Assembly: GCA_007133365.1 (NCBI GenBank)
Contig: SLMV01000127.1
Span: 1-7,973 of the forward strand
Direction: 5' to 3'
Length of the DNA: 7,973 nucleotides
Source: Clostridia bacterium
Lineage (GTDB): Bacteria > Bacillota > Sulfobacillia > SLMV01
Shown here one piece after another: positions 1 to 6,161 of this stretch. Position 1 is the stretch's first letter, and each line of letters starts with the position of its first letter. Both the position numbers and the translations under genes were made by a program. Under the pieces are notes generated by a model, which saw only the letters and a list, made by a program, of their open reading frames with translations, was not told the DNA's origin and did not search any database.

Positions 1-194
1 CGCGCGTGTCCACCCTCGAAGCCTGTACCCGAGAAGCACATGCCCTCGTCATTGCTGCCAATCAGTCCATCTTTGAAGCCATCGATTGGAATGCGGTGTG
101 GTCGGCGATGAAGCCCAGAGGGGTCGTCGTCGATACCCGGCACCTGTTGGCGCCCGACGACATACCGGACGGGATGACCGCATGGTTCATCTAA
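1..194 (+). CDS. Nucleotide-sugar dehydrogenase (UDP-Glc/GDP-Man DH family), C-terminal fragment
   Basis: Only the last 63 codons lie in the window; the reading frame is open from base 3 and ends with TAA at 192-194. The visible part matches the C-terminal UDP-binding domain of the UDP-glucose/GDP-mannose/UDP-ManNAc dehydrogenase family. It has the run AHALVIAANQSIF (usual form 'ADALVIATDWxEF'), then a DW pair, then MKPRGVVVDTRHLL, which corresponds to the family's 'MKxPVVVDxRNxL' signature. These enzymes oxidise the C6 hydroxyl of a nucleotide sugar with two NAD+ to give a uronic acid donor for polysaccharide synthesis. The NAD-binding and catalytic Cys domains lie outside the window, so the substrate cannot be named. 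A GTG at position 6 is in frame, but the open frame and mid-domain homology show it is not the true start. The stop codon overlaps the longer version of the next gene, which suggests one transcript. Confidence 0.8.
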   Translation, partial: RVSTLEACTREAHALVIAANQSIFEAIDWNAVWSAMKPRGVVVDTRHLLAPDDIPDGMTAWFI

Positions 195-1564
195 CGCCCG
201 GGACCGTCACACAACCGCCTAGCACCGAGCCTCGCGCGAGCGAAGGGCGCGCGCTCATGATCAGCTACCTCTTCCCGCCCATCGGCGGCGGCGGGGTGCA
301 ACGCGCCCTGAAGATGGCCCGCTATCTCCCCGAATTCGGATGGCACCCGCATGTGCTGACGGTCCAACAGACGGCATCGGGATTGACCCATGATCCCAAA
401 CTGTTGGATCAAATTCCAACCGAAGCCTCGGTTCACCGCGTGGAGGAAACCCCGCTCTGGCAAAGCCTCTTCGCCCGCACCCGGCGACAAATGAAAAGCC
501 AGGGGCAGCAAAGACACGGGGCACCGGGCGGCCTGCGTGCCCGCCTTCGCCCGATCATGGCGCGCCTTCGTGATCTTTTCCTCGTGCCCGATGAACAGGT
601 GATTTGGCATAAACCTGCAGTCAAAGCCGGGCTCAGAATCATCGAAGCCCATGGCATTGACGTGATCGTTTCCACGTCGGGCCCGGCGACCAATCACTTG
701 GTGGCGCTCGATTTGACGCGGGCGACCGGTTTGCCTTGGGTGGCCGATTTTCGCGATCCCTGGGTCGAAAACCTTCATCAACACGACCTCCCCTCGATGC
801 GCCGCGCCCGCGAACAACGGCTGGAGGCCGCCGTCATCGCCAATGCTGACGTCATCAGCAGCGTCACGCGTCGGTTTTGCGATAATTTCGCCGCTCGCTA
901 TCCGGATGCGCCGCCCATTGCCTTGATCTATAACGGGTTTGATCCGGCCGACTACCAAGACTTAAACCTTAATACCAAGGGAAGTTCGGTCTTCACCGCC
1001 GTTTATGCCGGCATCCTCTATCCCAAGCGAAGTCCCGCCACCTTGCTCTACGCTGTGCATCGGCTATTGGATTGTGGTGCCCTCGACCCTTCCGAAATCC
1101 AACTGGTTTTCGCCGGAATCTTCGACTACCCGGGGCATTCGGAAAACCGTGAGTTGGTCCGATCGCTGGGGCTGGAATCAATCGTGCAGACGCCTGGCTA
1201 TCTGCCGCACGAAGAAATCCTCTCGCTCATGGCGGAAGCGGACGCGCTCATGCTCGTGGGTGATGACGATCCCCGGGCGGGTGATTACATTCCGGGGAAG
1301 GTGTTCGAATATCTGGCGTTGGGGAAACCCGTTTGGGGCACGGCGGTCCCGGGGGAGGCCAGCGACATTTTGGAAAAGACGGGTCAAGGCTTCCTCGCGA
1401 CACCGGGCGATGTGGCCGGTGCCGCTCATCAACTCACATCCTTGATCAACGACGGCGAACCGCATCCTTCGGCATCGTCCGATATCCAACAGTATCGGCG
1501 CGATTATCAGGCCGGTCAACTGGCCTGGGTGTTCAATCAGCTTCTTCCAACAGATAATTCCTGA
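182..1564 (+). CDS. Glycosyltransferase, GT4-like (GT-B fold)
   Basis: A 460-residue protein with the two halves of a GT-B transferase, expected to move a sugar from a nucleotide donor to a growing glycan on the cytoplasmic side of the membrane. The N-terminal domain opens with SYLFPPIGGGGVQR (residues about 28-41), the usual acceptor-side glycine loop, followed by VADFRDPW near 187-194. The C-terminal domain has YNGFD (250-254), YAGILYPKR (275-283), GYLPHEEI (339-346) and the donor-binding signature PGKVFEYLALGKPV (371-384) with Lys373 and Glu376. Start: the ATG at 182 overlaps the dehydrogenase stop by 13 bases and keeps the first beta strand (RALMISY). The ATG at 257 has a GAAGGG nine bases upstream but would clip that strand. 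No GTG or TTG lies in frame between them. Donor and acceptor cannot be told from sequence. The 3' end overlaps the convergent lipoprotein gene. Confidence 0.9.
   Translation: MVHLTPGTVTQPPSTEPRASEGRALMISYLFPPIGGGGVQRALKMARYLPEFGWHPHVLTVQQTASGLTHDPKLLDQIPTEASVHRVEETPLWQSLFARTRRQMKSQGQQRHGAPGGLRARLRPIMARLRDLFLVPDEQVIWHKPAVKAGLRIIEAHGIDVIVSTSGPATNHLVALDLTRATGLPWVADFRDPWVENLHQHDLPSMRRAREQRLEAAVIANADVISSVTRRFCDNFAARYPDAPPIALIYNGFDPADYQDLNLNTKGSSVFTAVYAGILYPKRSPATLLYAVHRLLDCGALDPSEIQLVFAGIFDYPGHSENRELVRSLGLESIVQTPGYLPHEEILSLMAEADALMLVGDDDPRAGDYIPGKVFEYLALGKPVWGTAVPGEASDILEKTGQGFLATPGDVAGAAHQLTSLINDGEPHPSASSDIQQYRRDYQAGQLAWVFNQLLPTDNS
1508..1527. other. Inverted repeat (hairpin) just past the lipoprotein stop codon, inside the glycosyltransferase gene
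   Basis: The arms CAGGCC (1508-1513) and GGCCTG (1522-1527) are perfect complements. In + strand RNA the stem can extend by a G·U and a G-C pair to eight pairs closing a TCAA loop. In - strand RNA the extension has one A·C mismatch. It lies six bases beyond the lipoprotein TGA (1535-1533) on the - strand, where a transcript end is expected, but no T-run follows. It could be a 3'-end stabilising hairpin or a coincidence of coding sequence. Confidence 0.3.
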
Positions 1565-2327
1565 TGGCTTCGACGTCGACCGGTTCCATGCCAGGATCGC
1601 CGTAGCGGTAGAAGCGGAAAAAGATTTCTTGCCGGAGCATCCCGGCGGCGGGTAAGGGCACTTCGTAGTCCACTTCAAATTGTTGAACCACCGGTTCCTC
1701 TTGGGCAAGCCACATGGTAACGGTAACCGAGCCGTCGTCAATCCCGTAAGGTGGCAGGGCGTTGGGATCCTGGACGGCCGCCTCGGGGAATAGCGCTTGC
1801 CACTTGACGAACGGCACCGAGAACTCGTACACCCAGGACGCCACCCCCAAGACATTTCCGGTCGCGGCCCGGGTCAAATGGGGGGTTAGGGCCGTCCAGC
1901 GATCAAAGGACCCAAAAGGCGCCAATTCGTCTTGAGCAAATCCGTCATGATACCAGCGTCCCCGTTCGTCTCGGAATTTTTCCTCATTCCATCGAATCAT
2001 TTTCAGCGCGTTCCCGCCAATCCGGGTGTTGGCCACATACCCTTCGGGACGCATGACGATCCCGTCCACCATCAGGTTGATCTGCCGGCGTCCGACATAA
2101 CTCGCCACCCAACCCGAATACCAAAACCGTGATGCCTCCTGAGAACCTTCGAGGGCCGTCGAAAACCAACCCTCGAATTCGGGCGCCTTTGGATCAATTC
2201 GTTCCTCGTCGGGCGCGTCGATGAGATCCGGCACTTTAGCCGAAGGATACGTGTAGTGACAGCCAACCGTCCCCAGCATCAAAAGAAACAGCAAGCCGAT
2301 GCAACCCCATCGTCCGACCTTACGCAC
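1533..2327 (-). CDS. Putative exported lipoprotein of unknown function
   Basis: A 264-residue protein of no family I can name with confidence. It begins with a lipoprotein-type signal: basic MRKVGR, a hydrophobic stretch (about 10-21) and Cys23 in the context GTVGC. Thr at the -3 position makes the lipobox imperfect. The mature part is acidic near the start (residues 33-50), then shows beta-strand-like alternation. The segment WYSGWVASYVGRR to MIRWNEEKFRDERGRWYHDG (about 69-129) resembles LolA/LppX-type lipoprotein folds ('...GVVxxPxGY...I..W...W'); this is a pattern impression only. No catalytic motif is seen. The start is GTG at 2327, preceded by GAGGGG with six bases of spacing, and the gene overlaps the upstream stop by eight bases (GTGCGTAA), so translation is probably coupled. 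It likely sits on the outer face of the membrane beside the two membrane proteins encoded upstream. The 3' end overlaps the convergent glycosyltransferase gene by 32 bases. Confidence 0.75.
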   Translation of the reverse strand: MRKVGRWGCIGLLFLLMLGTVGCHYTYPSAKVPDLIDAPDEERIDPKAPEFEGWFSTALEGSQEASRFWYSGWVASYVGRRQINLMVDGIVMRPEGYVANTRIGGNALKMIRWNEEKFRDERGRWYHDGFAQDELAPFGSFDRWTALTPHLTRAATGNVLGVASWVYEFSVPFVKWQALFPEAAVQDPNALPPYGIDDGSVTVTMWLAQEEPVVQQFEVDYEVPLPAAGMLRQEIFFRFYRYGDPGMEPVDVEAIRNYLLEEAD

Positions 2328-3903
2328 CGTAATCCCCTCGCTTTCGGCGGACCCAATGGACCCCGGCCATCATCAGGGCAATTCCCCAAAGCGCCGGCAC
2401 CACCGGAAGGCCGTGTCGTTTTAGGACCCAAAAGCGGTGCGTGCCGTAGCGGGTGCCGATCAACTCCGGGGAACCGTCGCCGTCGAAATCCGCATAGCGC
2501 ACATCCACCAGGGTGATGAGGCTTCGCCACCGGGCCACCAGAACACCCTGGGGATCCAGTTCATAACCGGAAAGGTAGCGTAACGGATGGTCACGTACGC
2601 GACTTTTGTCGAGCGCCACGATTTCGGGCGTCCCATCGTCGTCCCAGACGTCCTCAAAGCGAAAGGTCAAATCGTCATCACGGGCCACCCACAAATGTTC
2701 CCAGCTACCGTCCGGGCGTGGCAGGAGAATCCGGGAGGGATCCCGAGTGGAGGACAGCAGAATCTCATCCACCCCGTTACCATCCACATCCCGTATCAGC
2801 ACATCCGCCTGGCCGAGACCCGGCATGTGCTCCGCTGTGAGACGGTGCGTCGCCCGCAGTTGCCCATCTGACGGCATTACAATCTCCAGGGCCGAGCCTT
2901 GAAGGACCAGGCCCGTTCCCGCTTCTAACGTAATCAGTCCCCGGATGGCGGTGGCATCGGTGGGATAACGCCATGTTTCCCCCTGATACTGAAGATGCAG
3001 TTGGCCCGGGCGAAGTTCTGCATGTTCGAAATCCGGGTGCGACAACACCGCTTCATCAAGCGCTCCGTCCCCCTGCTCCAAGCGATCCCCCATCACCCGG
3101 GTGCTGAGGGTGAGGGCCGTTTTCGGCGCGCCGCCAAAATCCATGATCTTTTCGATCAAGGAGGCGGTCAGGGCGTTCGGCATCATCATCCCCCCGTCTG
3201 ACCGATACCGATAAAAAGGGAAAGCGGGGTAGTGGGACGCCATCATGCGCGTCAATTCCACCCGGGTGGTATCGGGCAGATCCTCGGGTGGGACGCGCAC
3301 CAATCCATTGTCCCAGCGATACACATAGGGGTAAAAAGAATCGGGCTTTAGGACTTCGACCCCGTCCTCGTACTCGACCTCGTCGGCATTCCCCCAGGTG
3401 GCAACCCACACCGCATCGCCCTCGGGGGACGTGAGGGTGGTCAACGGGAAATACGGGAAGATGTCGCCGTCATAAGTCCGGGGGCTTTCGGCCAGCAAAT
3501 AGAAATCCCCCCAAAGTCGCATTTGCTCGCCCGGAGCCAAAACGACGAGGAGCAAAGCGGCCAATGCCAACGCCACCACCTGCACCTTATTCAAACGCCC
3601 ATACCAAAAGGCCACGCCGCCGACGACCCCCAAAATGAGGCCGAAGGCCCCCCACTCGAGAACACCCGGAGGCACGTTGGTCGTGTTTAAGGCGTGAAAC
3701 GCGAGCAAGACCCCAATGGCAAAAACCGCCCAGTTGCGCCGTTGATGCATGGGCATGAGGTAGATCAAAAGGGGAAGGACAAGGGCAAAGGGCAAAAAGG
3801 CATACACCGAATAATCAAGCAAACCGGGAATGATGATAACGTGATAAAAGATGATGAGAAATAGGCCCAGGGCGAACCATTTCAGGCCCTCGATCAATCG
3901 CAT
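2320..3903 (-). CDS. Multi-pass membrane protein with extracytoplasmic FG-GAP/VCBS-like domain
   Basis: A 527-residue protein of unknown function. Five hydrophobic segments occupy the N-terminus (about 8-28, 32-50, 57-72, 83-101, 107-124). A large hydrophilic region of roughly 370 residues follows, then one more membrane segment (about 499-516) and a basic tail (VRRKRGDYGA). The hydrophilic part has three acidic motifs: DVDGNGVDEI (372-381), DVWDDDGTPEI (418-428) and DFDGDGSPEL (472-481). Their form, DxDGDGxxE(I/L), is typical of FG-GAP/VCBS repeats, which build beta-propeller blades and often bind calcium. The spacing of 46 and 54 residues suits propeller blades. The basic tail suggests a cytoplasmic C-terminus, placing the propeller outside the cell. 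The start is the ATG at 3903, six bases after GAGGAGG; an ATG 60 bases further upstream has no such site. The gene overlaps the O-antigen ligase-like gene by ten bases and the lipoprotein gene by eight, so the three probably act together. Confidence 0.8.
   Translation of the reverse strand: MRLIEGLKWFALGLFLIIFYHVIIIPGLLDYSVYAFLPFALVLPLLIYLMPMHQRRNWAVFAIGVLLAFHALNTTNVPPGVLEWGAFGLILGVVGGVAFWYGRLNKVQVVALALAALLLVVLAPGEQMRLWGDFYLLAESPRTYDGDIFPYFPLTTLTSPEGDAVWVATWGNADEVEYEDGVEVLKPDSFYPYVYRWDNGLVRVPPEDLPDTTRVELTRMMASHYPAFPFYRYRSDGGMMMPNALTASLIEKIMDFGGAPKTALTLSTRVMGDRLEQGDGALDEAVLSHPDFEHAELRPGQLHLQYQGETWRYPTDATAIRGLITLEAGTGLVLQGSALEIVMPSDGQLRATHRLTAEHMPGLGQADVLIRDVDGNGVDEILLSSTRDPSRILLPRPDGSWEHLWVARDDDLTFRFEDVWDDDGTPEIVALDKSRVRDHPLRYLSGYELDPQGVLVARWRSLITLVDVRYADFDGDGSPELIGTRYGTHRFWVLKRHGLPVVPALWGIALMMAGVHWVRRKRGDYGA
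2334..2339 (-). promoter_or_regulatory. Ribosome binding site of the lipoprotein gene
   Basis: GAGGGG lies six bases before the GTG at 2327. It fixes this non-ATG start and lies within the last codons of the upstream gene, as expected for coupled translation. Confidence 0.7.
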
Positions 3904-5183
3904 GGAGAACCTCCTCGACTTTGGGTCGAACACCAAAACACCATCAGCCCGGCCAAAAACCAAAAATAGGTGTTCATGTACGGCACTTCGAAAATATTTT
4001 CCACCCCGTTATGAAGAAGCACGGCGATAAGGCCCCCGAGCACCCCATACTGAAGCCGATGAAATCGGCGCGGCGCTCGGCCCCACACGCCGATCACCGC
4101 TTTTTTCATCACCGCCCCCAGCCAGGCCAAATAAACACCCAACCCCAAAAGCCCGAGCTCGGCCGCCGTTTTCGCATAGTAGTTATCGAGATACGAAATG
4201 CCGAAATGACGGGCGGCCACCGCCCCCCCATATTGACCCGGGCCCAAACCGAAAAGGGGCTGATTGCGAAGAAGATCATAGGCGCGAAGCCATCGCCCCA
4301 CCCGGCCGTCTTGTAAACTTTTGCTGAGATACTCCTCTGAAAACACATTTAACACCCGATCCGTCACCTGCGGGAGCATCACCGTCAACAAGACGGCCGC
4401 GATGAGCAGCGCGATCAAAAGGCGCCGATCGAGCACGGCCGACACGATAACCGCGGCCCCGGCCAGGGCCAACCAGGCACCCCGGGAAAAGGTCAGCACT
4501 AGGGCCATGCTGCCCATCAGGGCAATCGCCCCCCAGATCCCCTGATAAAGCCGACGCCGCTCGTACCAGGCCATCCCCAGGGCGATCGGGATGGCAAGTG
4601 CCAGATGAGCCCCCAAGACGTTCGGGCTCTGGACGATGGAAAAAATGCGGATGCTAATCATTTCCGTGGCATCGATCCAGCCGGCCGGGGTCTCCACCCC
4701 CAAAAAGGGTTGCAAAAGCCCGATGCCGGCCACCACAGCCGTCACCAAAAGAAAAAATTGAACGAGGTGCACCGATTGCTCACGATCGCGCACCAGATGA
4801 AAGGCAATGAAGAGGTAGGGAATCCACTGGAGGATCGCGCGCAATCCTTCGATGGTGACCCCCAAATAGTGAAGGTTTCGGACGCCGTAGGCCAAACACA
4901 GCATCAAAAATGGCAAAAACGCGGGCCATAGCCCGCTATCACGTTTGAGCGACCGGAACAAAATGGCGGGAATCAAAACCAGAAGCAAGGCCTGATCCCA
5001 AACCGCCCCCACCAACGACAATCCCGGCAGCCTGCGCAAGGTATAATCGAGAACCGGAAAGGCCATAATGAGATAAAGACAAAAGGAGATAAAGCGCTCG
5101 GTGCGCGCATCCGCGGCCAACTGCTTTAGCCAGTCCATCATCTTCCCACGCTGGGAAGGGATCCCATTCTCATCGTCTGTCAT
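3894..5183 (-). CDS. O-antigen polymerase/ligase-like membrane protein (Wzy/WaaL family)
   Basis: A 429-residue, very hydrophobic protein with about ten to twelve membrane segments, of the length usual for Wzy_C/O-antigen ligase proteins. In this family a lipid-linked glycan is polymerised or transferred to an acceptor on the outer face of the membrane. Family signatures are visible: SPNVLGAHLALAIP (about 186-199), LTFSRGAWLALAG (230-242), GRVGRWLRAYDLL (293-305), QPLFGLGPGQYGG (308-320), and NYYAKTAAELGLLGLGVYL (334-352), where the tyrosine-rich NYY replaces the more usual HN/HNxY. The conserved arginines of the periplasmic-type loop fall in 293-300. The ATG at 5183 is chosen because GGAAGGA lies nine bases upstream. 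An in-frame TTG at 5201 would add six residues and overlap that site; an ATG at 5141 is less well placed. It is the first gene of a three-gene run with its own promoter. Polymerase versus ligase cannot be decided from sequence. Confidence 0.88.
   Translation of the reverse strand: MTDDENGIPSQRGKMMDWLKQLAADARTERFISFCLYLIMAFPVLDYTLRRLPGLSLVGAVWDQALLLVLIPAILFRSLKRDSGLWPAFLPFLMLCLAYGVRNLHYLGVTIEGLRAILQWIPYLFIAFHLVRDREQSVHLVQFFLLVTAVVAGIGLLQPFLGVETPAGWIDATEMISIRIFSIVQSPNVLGAHLALAIPIALGMAWYERRRLYQGIWGAIALMGSMALVLTFSRGAWLALAGAAVIVSAVLDRRLLIALLIAAVLLTVMLPQVTDRVLNVFSEEYLSKSLQDGRVGRWLRAYDLLRNQPLFGLGPGQYGGAVAARHFGISYLDNYYAKTAAELGLLGLGVYLAWLGAVMKKAVIGVWGRAPRRFHRLQYGVLGGLIAVLLHNGVENIFEVPYMNTYFWFLAGLMVFWCSTQSRGGSPCD
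3910..3916 (-). promoter_or_regulatory. Strong ribosome binding site deciding the start of the FG-GAP membrane protein
   Basis: GAGGAGG lies six bases before the ATG at 3903. It favours that start over the in-frame ATG at 3963, which would add a 20-residue polar extension lying wholly within the upstream gene. Confidence 0.85.
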
Positions 5184-5192
5184 GCACAACCG

Positions 5193-5199
5193 TCCTTCC
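5193..5199 (-). promoter_or_regulatory. Ribosome binding site of the O-antigen ligase-like gene
   Basis: GGAAGGA lies nine bases before the ATG at 5183. Because it overlaps the alternative TTG at 5201, it argues for the ATG. Confidence 0.65.
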
Positions 5200-5222
5200 A
5201 ACGCCTGCTCGATGCTCCGCTT

Positions 5223-5251
5223 ATTATAACAAACGGCTCGGCCCTAAATAA
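5223..5251 (-). promoter_or_regulatory. Extended -10 promoter for the polysaccharide gene trio
   Basis: On the - strand a perfect TATAAT (5228-5223) is preceded by TG one base away (TGT-TATAAT), an extended -10 element. Seventeen bases upstream the -35 position reads TTATTT (5251-5246), a poor match to TTGACA; extended -10 promoters often tolerate that. Transcription would begin near 5216, giving a leader of about 33 bases before the ATG at 5183. A short inverted repeat, AGGGA/TCCCT (5251-5264), abuts the -35 position and could be an operator or a small hairpin ending read-through from rpmF. Confidence 0.65.
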
Positions 5252-5277
5252 GGGAACGATCCCTCTAAGACGAGGAA

Positions 5278-5302
5278 AGCCCCTGATACGCGCTCAGGGG
5301 CT
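5278..5302 (-). terminator. Hairpin terminator after rpmF
   Basis: A perfect nine-pair stem (AGCCCCTGA / TCAGGGGCT) with a seven-base loop lies 28 bases past the rpmF stop codon. On the - strand it is followed by TT, then CCTCGTCTT, a poor T-tract, so termination may be incomplete. A second, weaker hairpin (5251-5264) followed by TTATTT lies just beyond. In the + direction the stem is followed by CTATTCCTTCTT, also pyrimidine-rich, so it may act in both directions. Confidence 0.7.
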
Positions 5303-5330
5303 CTATTCCTTCTTGCCTTCATTCGACACG

Positions 5331-5507
5331 CTATTCCACCGTTTTGACACGGCGATTTCCGTAGAAACCGCAGCTCTTACAGACTTGATGCGAAACTTTC
5401 ATGTCGTGACACTGGGGGCATTCCGTCAAACTCGGAGCGGTTGCCTTCCAGTTGGCACGCCGGCGATCGCGACGCGCTTTTGAATGTTTCTTTTTGGGAA
5501 CAGCCAT
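5331..5507 (-). CDS. rpmF: 50S ribosomal protein L32
   Basis: A 58-residue protein too short for many gene callers but clearly L32. It starts MAVPKKKHSKARRDRRRANW, the near-invariant N-terminus, and carries a zinc ribbon with C30-x2-C33 and C43-x2-C46 (ECPQC and VCKSC), followed by GFYGNRRV. All four cysteines are present, so this is the zinc-binding form. L32 sits in the large ribosomal subunit near the peptidyl transferase centre. It begins at ATG 5507, nine bases after the yceD stop. The Shine-Dalgarno sequence (GAGGAGGG, 5527-5520) lies within the last codons of yceD, about 12 bases from the ATG, rather far. The yceD-rpmF pairing is conserved very widely in bacteria. No plsX or fapR follows here, unlike in Bacillus and E. 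coli; a hairpin ends the unit instead. Confidence 0.97.
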   Translation of the reverse strand: MAVPKKKHSKARRDRRRANWKATAPSLTECPQCHDMKVSHQVCKSCGFYGNRRVKTVE

Positions 5508-5516
5508 AGGATCGTC

Positions 5517-6077
5517 TCACCCTCCTCGATTAGGATCCTCCGTCTCGGTGTCCAACATCTTCTCTTTTAGTTCGGCTAAAGGCGATAAACGCGGGTCGGT
5601 ATCGTCAATCTCACAGTCGCAGGATCCTTCATTTAGATTCTGGCCGCATTTGGCACACAATCCGCGGCACGCTTCATCGCAAATCAACTTCAACGGCAGT
5701 TTCAAAATCATTTCCTCGCGAACGCGCGCACTGATGTCCACCCAACCCTTTTTGGACAGCCAAAGGGGCGTTTGCTCCCCGGGTTCGGGGTCGTCCATGA
5801 CGGCATCTTCGAGAATCTCTGCGTGAAAATCAAGCGGAATGGCGTATTTCGTCGGTGCCAGGCACCGATCGCACAGCACCTCCACCATCACCAGTCCAAA
5901 GGCGTGGAGGCTCCAGCCATCGTCAATTCTATAAAGATCAACGGTGATGGAGGCATCATCCTCAATCACCAGGGGGGTCCCCAGTCGATCAATCGGTTCA
6001 ATCACCAGGGGCATCTTGATTTGAATGTGATCCCCCAAGTTCAGGAAAGGCCGCCGTACCTTCAGTTCCATGTTCAT
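5517..6077 (-). CDS. yceD: YceD/YlbN family protein (DUF177), putative 23S rRNA accumulation protein
   Basis: A 186-residue member of the DUF177 family, whose E. coli and plant relatives are linked to 23S rRNA accumulation; the biochemical role is not settled. The recognisable parts are LCDRCLAP (68-75, Cys69 and Cys72), the cysteine cluster CDEACRGLCAKCGQNLN (133-149), CDC (153-155), and DPRLSPLAELK (161-171), which is the family's hallmark 'C..CrGlCp.CG.nLN...C.C...DpRl..L..L'. The cysteines suggest metal binding. The start is the ATG at 6077, ten bases after AAGGAG. A second ATG at 6071 is 16 bases away, and an upstream in-frame ATG at 6137 is inside the promoter. The gene directly precedes rpmF, as in most bacteria, and has its own promoter at 6109-6137. 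Confidence 0.93.
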   Translation of the reverse strand: MNMELKVRRPFLNLGDHIQIKMPLVIEPIDRLGTPLVIEDDASITVDLYRIDDGWSLHAFGLVMVEVLCDRCLAPTKYAIPLDFHAEILEDAVMDDPEPGEQTPLWLSKKGWVDISARVREEMILKLPLKLICDEACRGLCAKCGQNLNEGSCDCEIDDTDPRLSPLAELKEKMLDTETEDPNRGG

Positions 6078-6087
6078 TTTGGCCTCA

Positions 6088-6093
6088 CTCCTT
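6088..6093 (-). promoter_or_regulatory. Ribosome binding site of yceD
   Basis: AAGGAG lies ten bases before the ATG at 6077 and selects it over the ATG at 6071 and the upstream in-frame ATG at 6137. Confidence 0.8.
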
Positions 6094-6108
6094 AATATCC
6101 AATAGCCC

Positions 6109-6137
6109 ATTCTAACACTTGATTCATGGCGAGACAA
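6109..6137 (-). promoter_or_regulatory. SigA-type promoter of yceD-rpmF with extended -10
   Basis: On the - strand TTGTCT (6137-6132, four of six matches to TTGACA) is followed after exactly 17 bases by TAGAAT (6114-6109, five of six matches to TATAAT). A TG one base before the -10 (TGT-TAGAAT) makes an extended -10 element. The predicted transcript start near 6102 leaves a short leader of about 25 bases that includes the ribosome binding site. yceD and rpmF can therefore be expressed independently of ylbL. Confidence 0.8.
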
Positions 6138-6138
6138 G

Positions 6139-6154
6139 CGACGGGCCGTCGGCC
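6139..6154. repeat. Overlapping GC-rich palindromes next to the yceD -35 element
   Basis: CGACGG/CCGTCG (6139-6144 and 6146-6151, around one G) overlaps GGCCG/CGGCC (6144-6148 and 6150-6154, around one T). Both lie between the ylbL stop and the yceD -35 box, one base from that box. They could be a dyad protein-binding site or part of a ylbL 3' hairpin. No T-tract follows on the - strand. Confidence 0.4.
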
Positions 6155-6161
6155 GCTGCGG

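Noticed and set aside
191..958. Open - strand frame of 255 codons opposite the glycosyltransferase
   Set aside because: Arg/Gly/His-rich translation without domain likeness, fully opposite a well-supported GT4-like gene; a GC-driven shadow.
1178..1855. Open - strand frame of 225 codons
   Set aside because: Overlaps both the lipoprotein gene (another frame) and the glycosyltransferase; rich in Arg/Pro/Ser and without a ribosome binding site I could see. The lipoprotein frame has the signal peptide and coupled start.
3904..3963. Longer start (ATG 3963) for the FG-GAP membrane protein
   Set aside because: The 20 extra residues overlap the upstream gene and lack a ribosome binding site, whereas the ATG at 3903 has a near-perfect one at ideal spacing.
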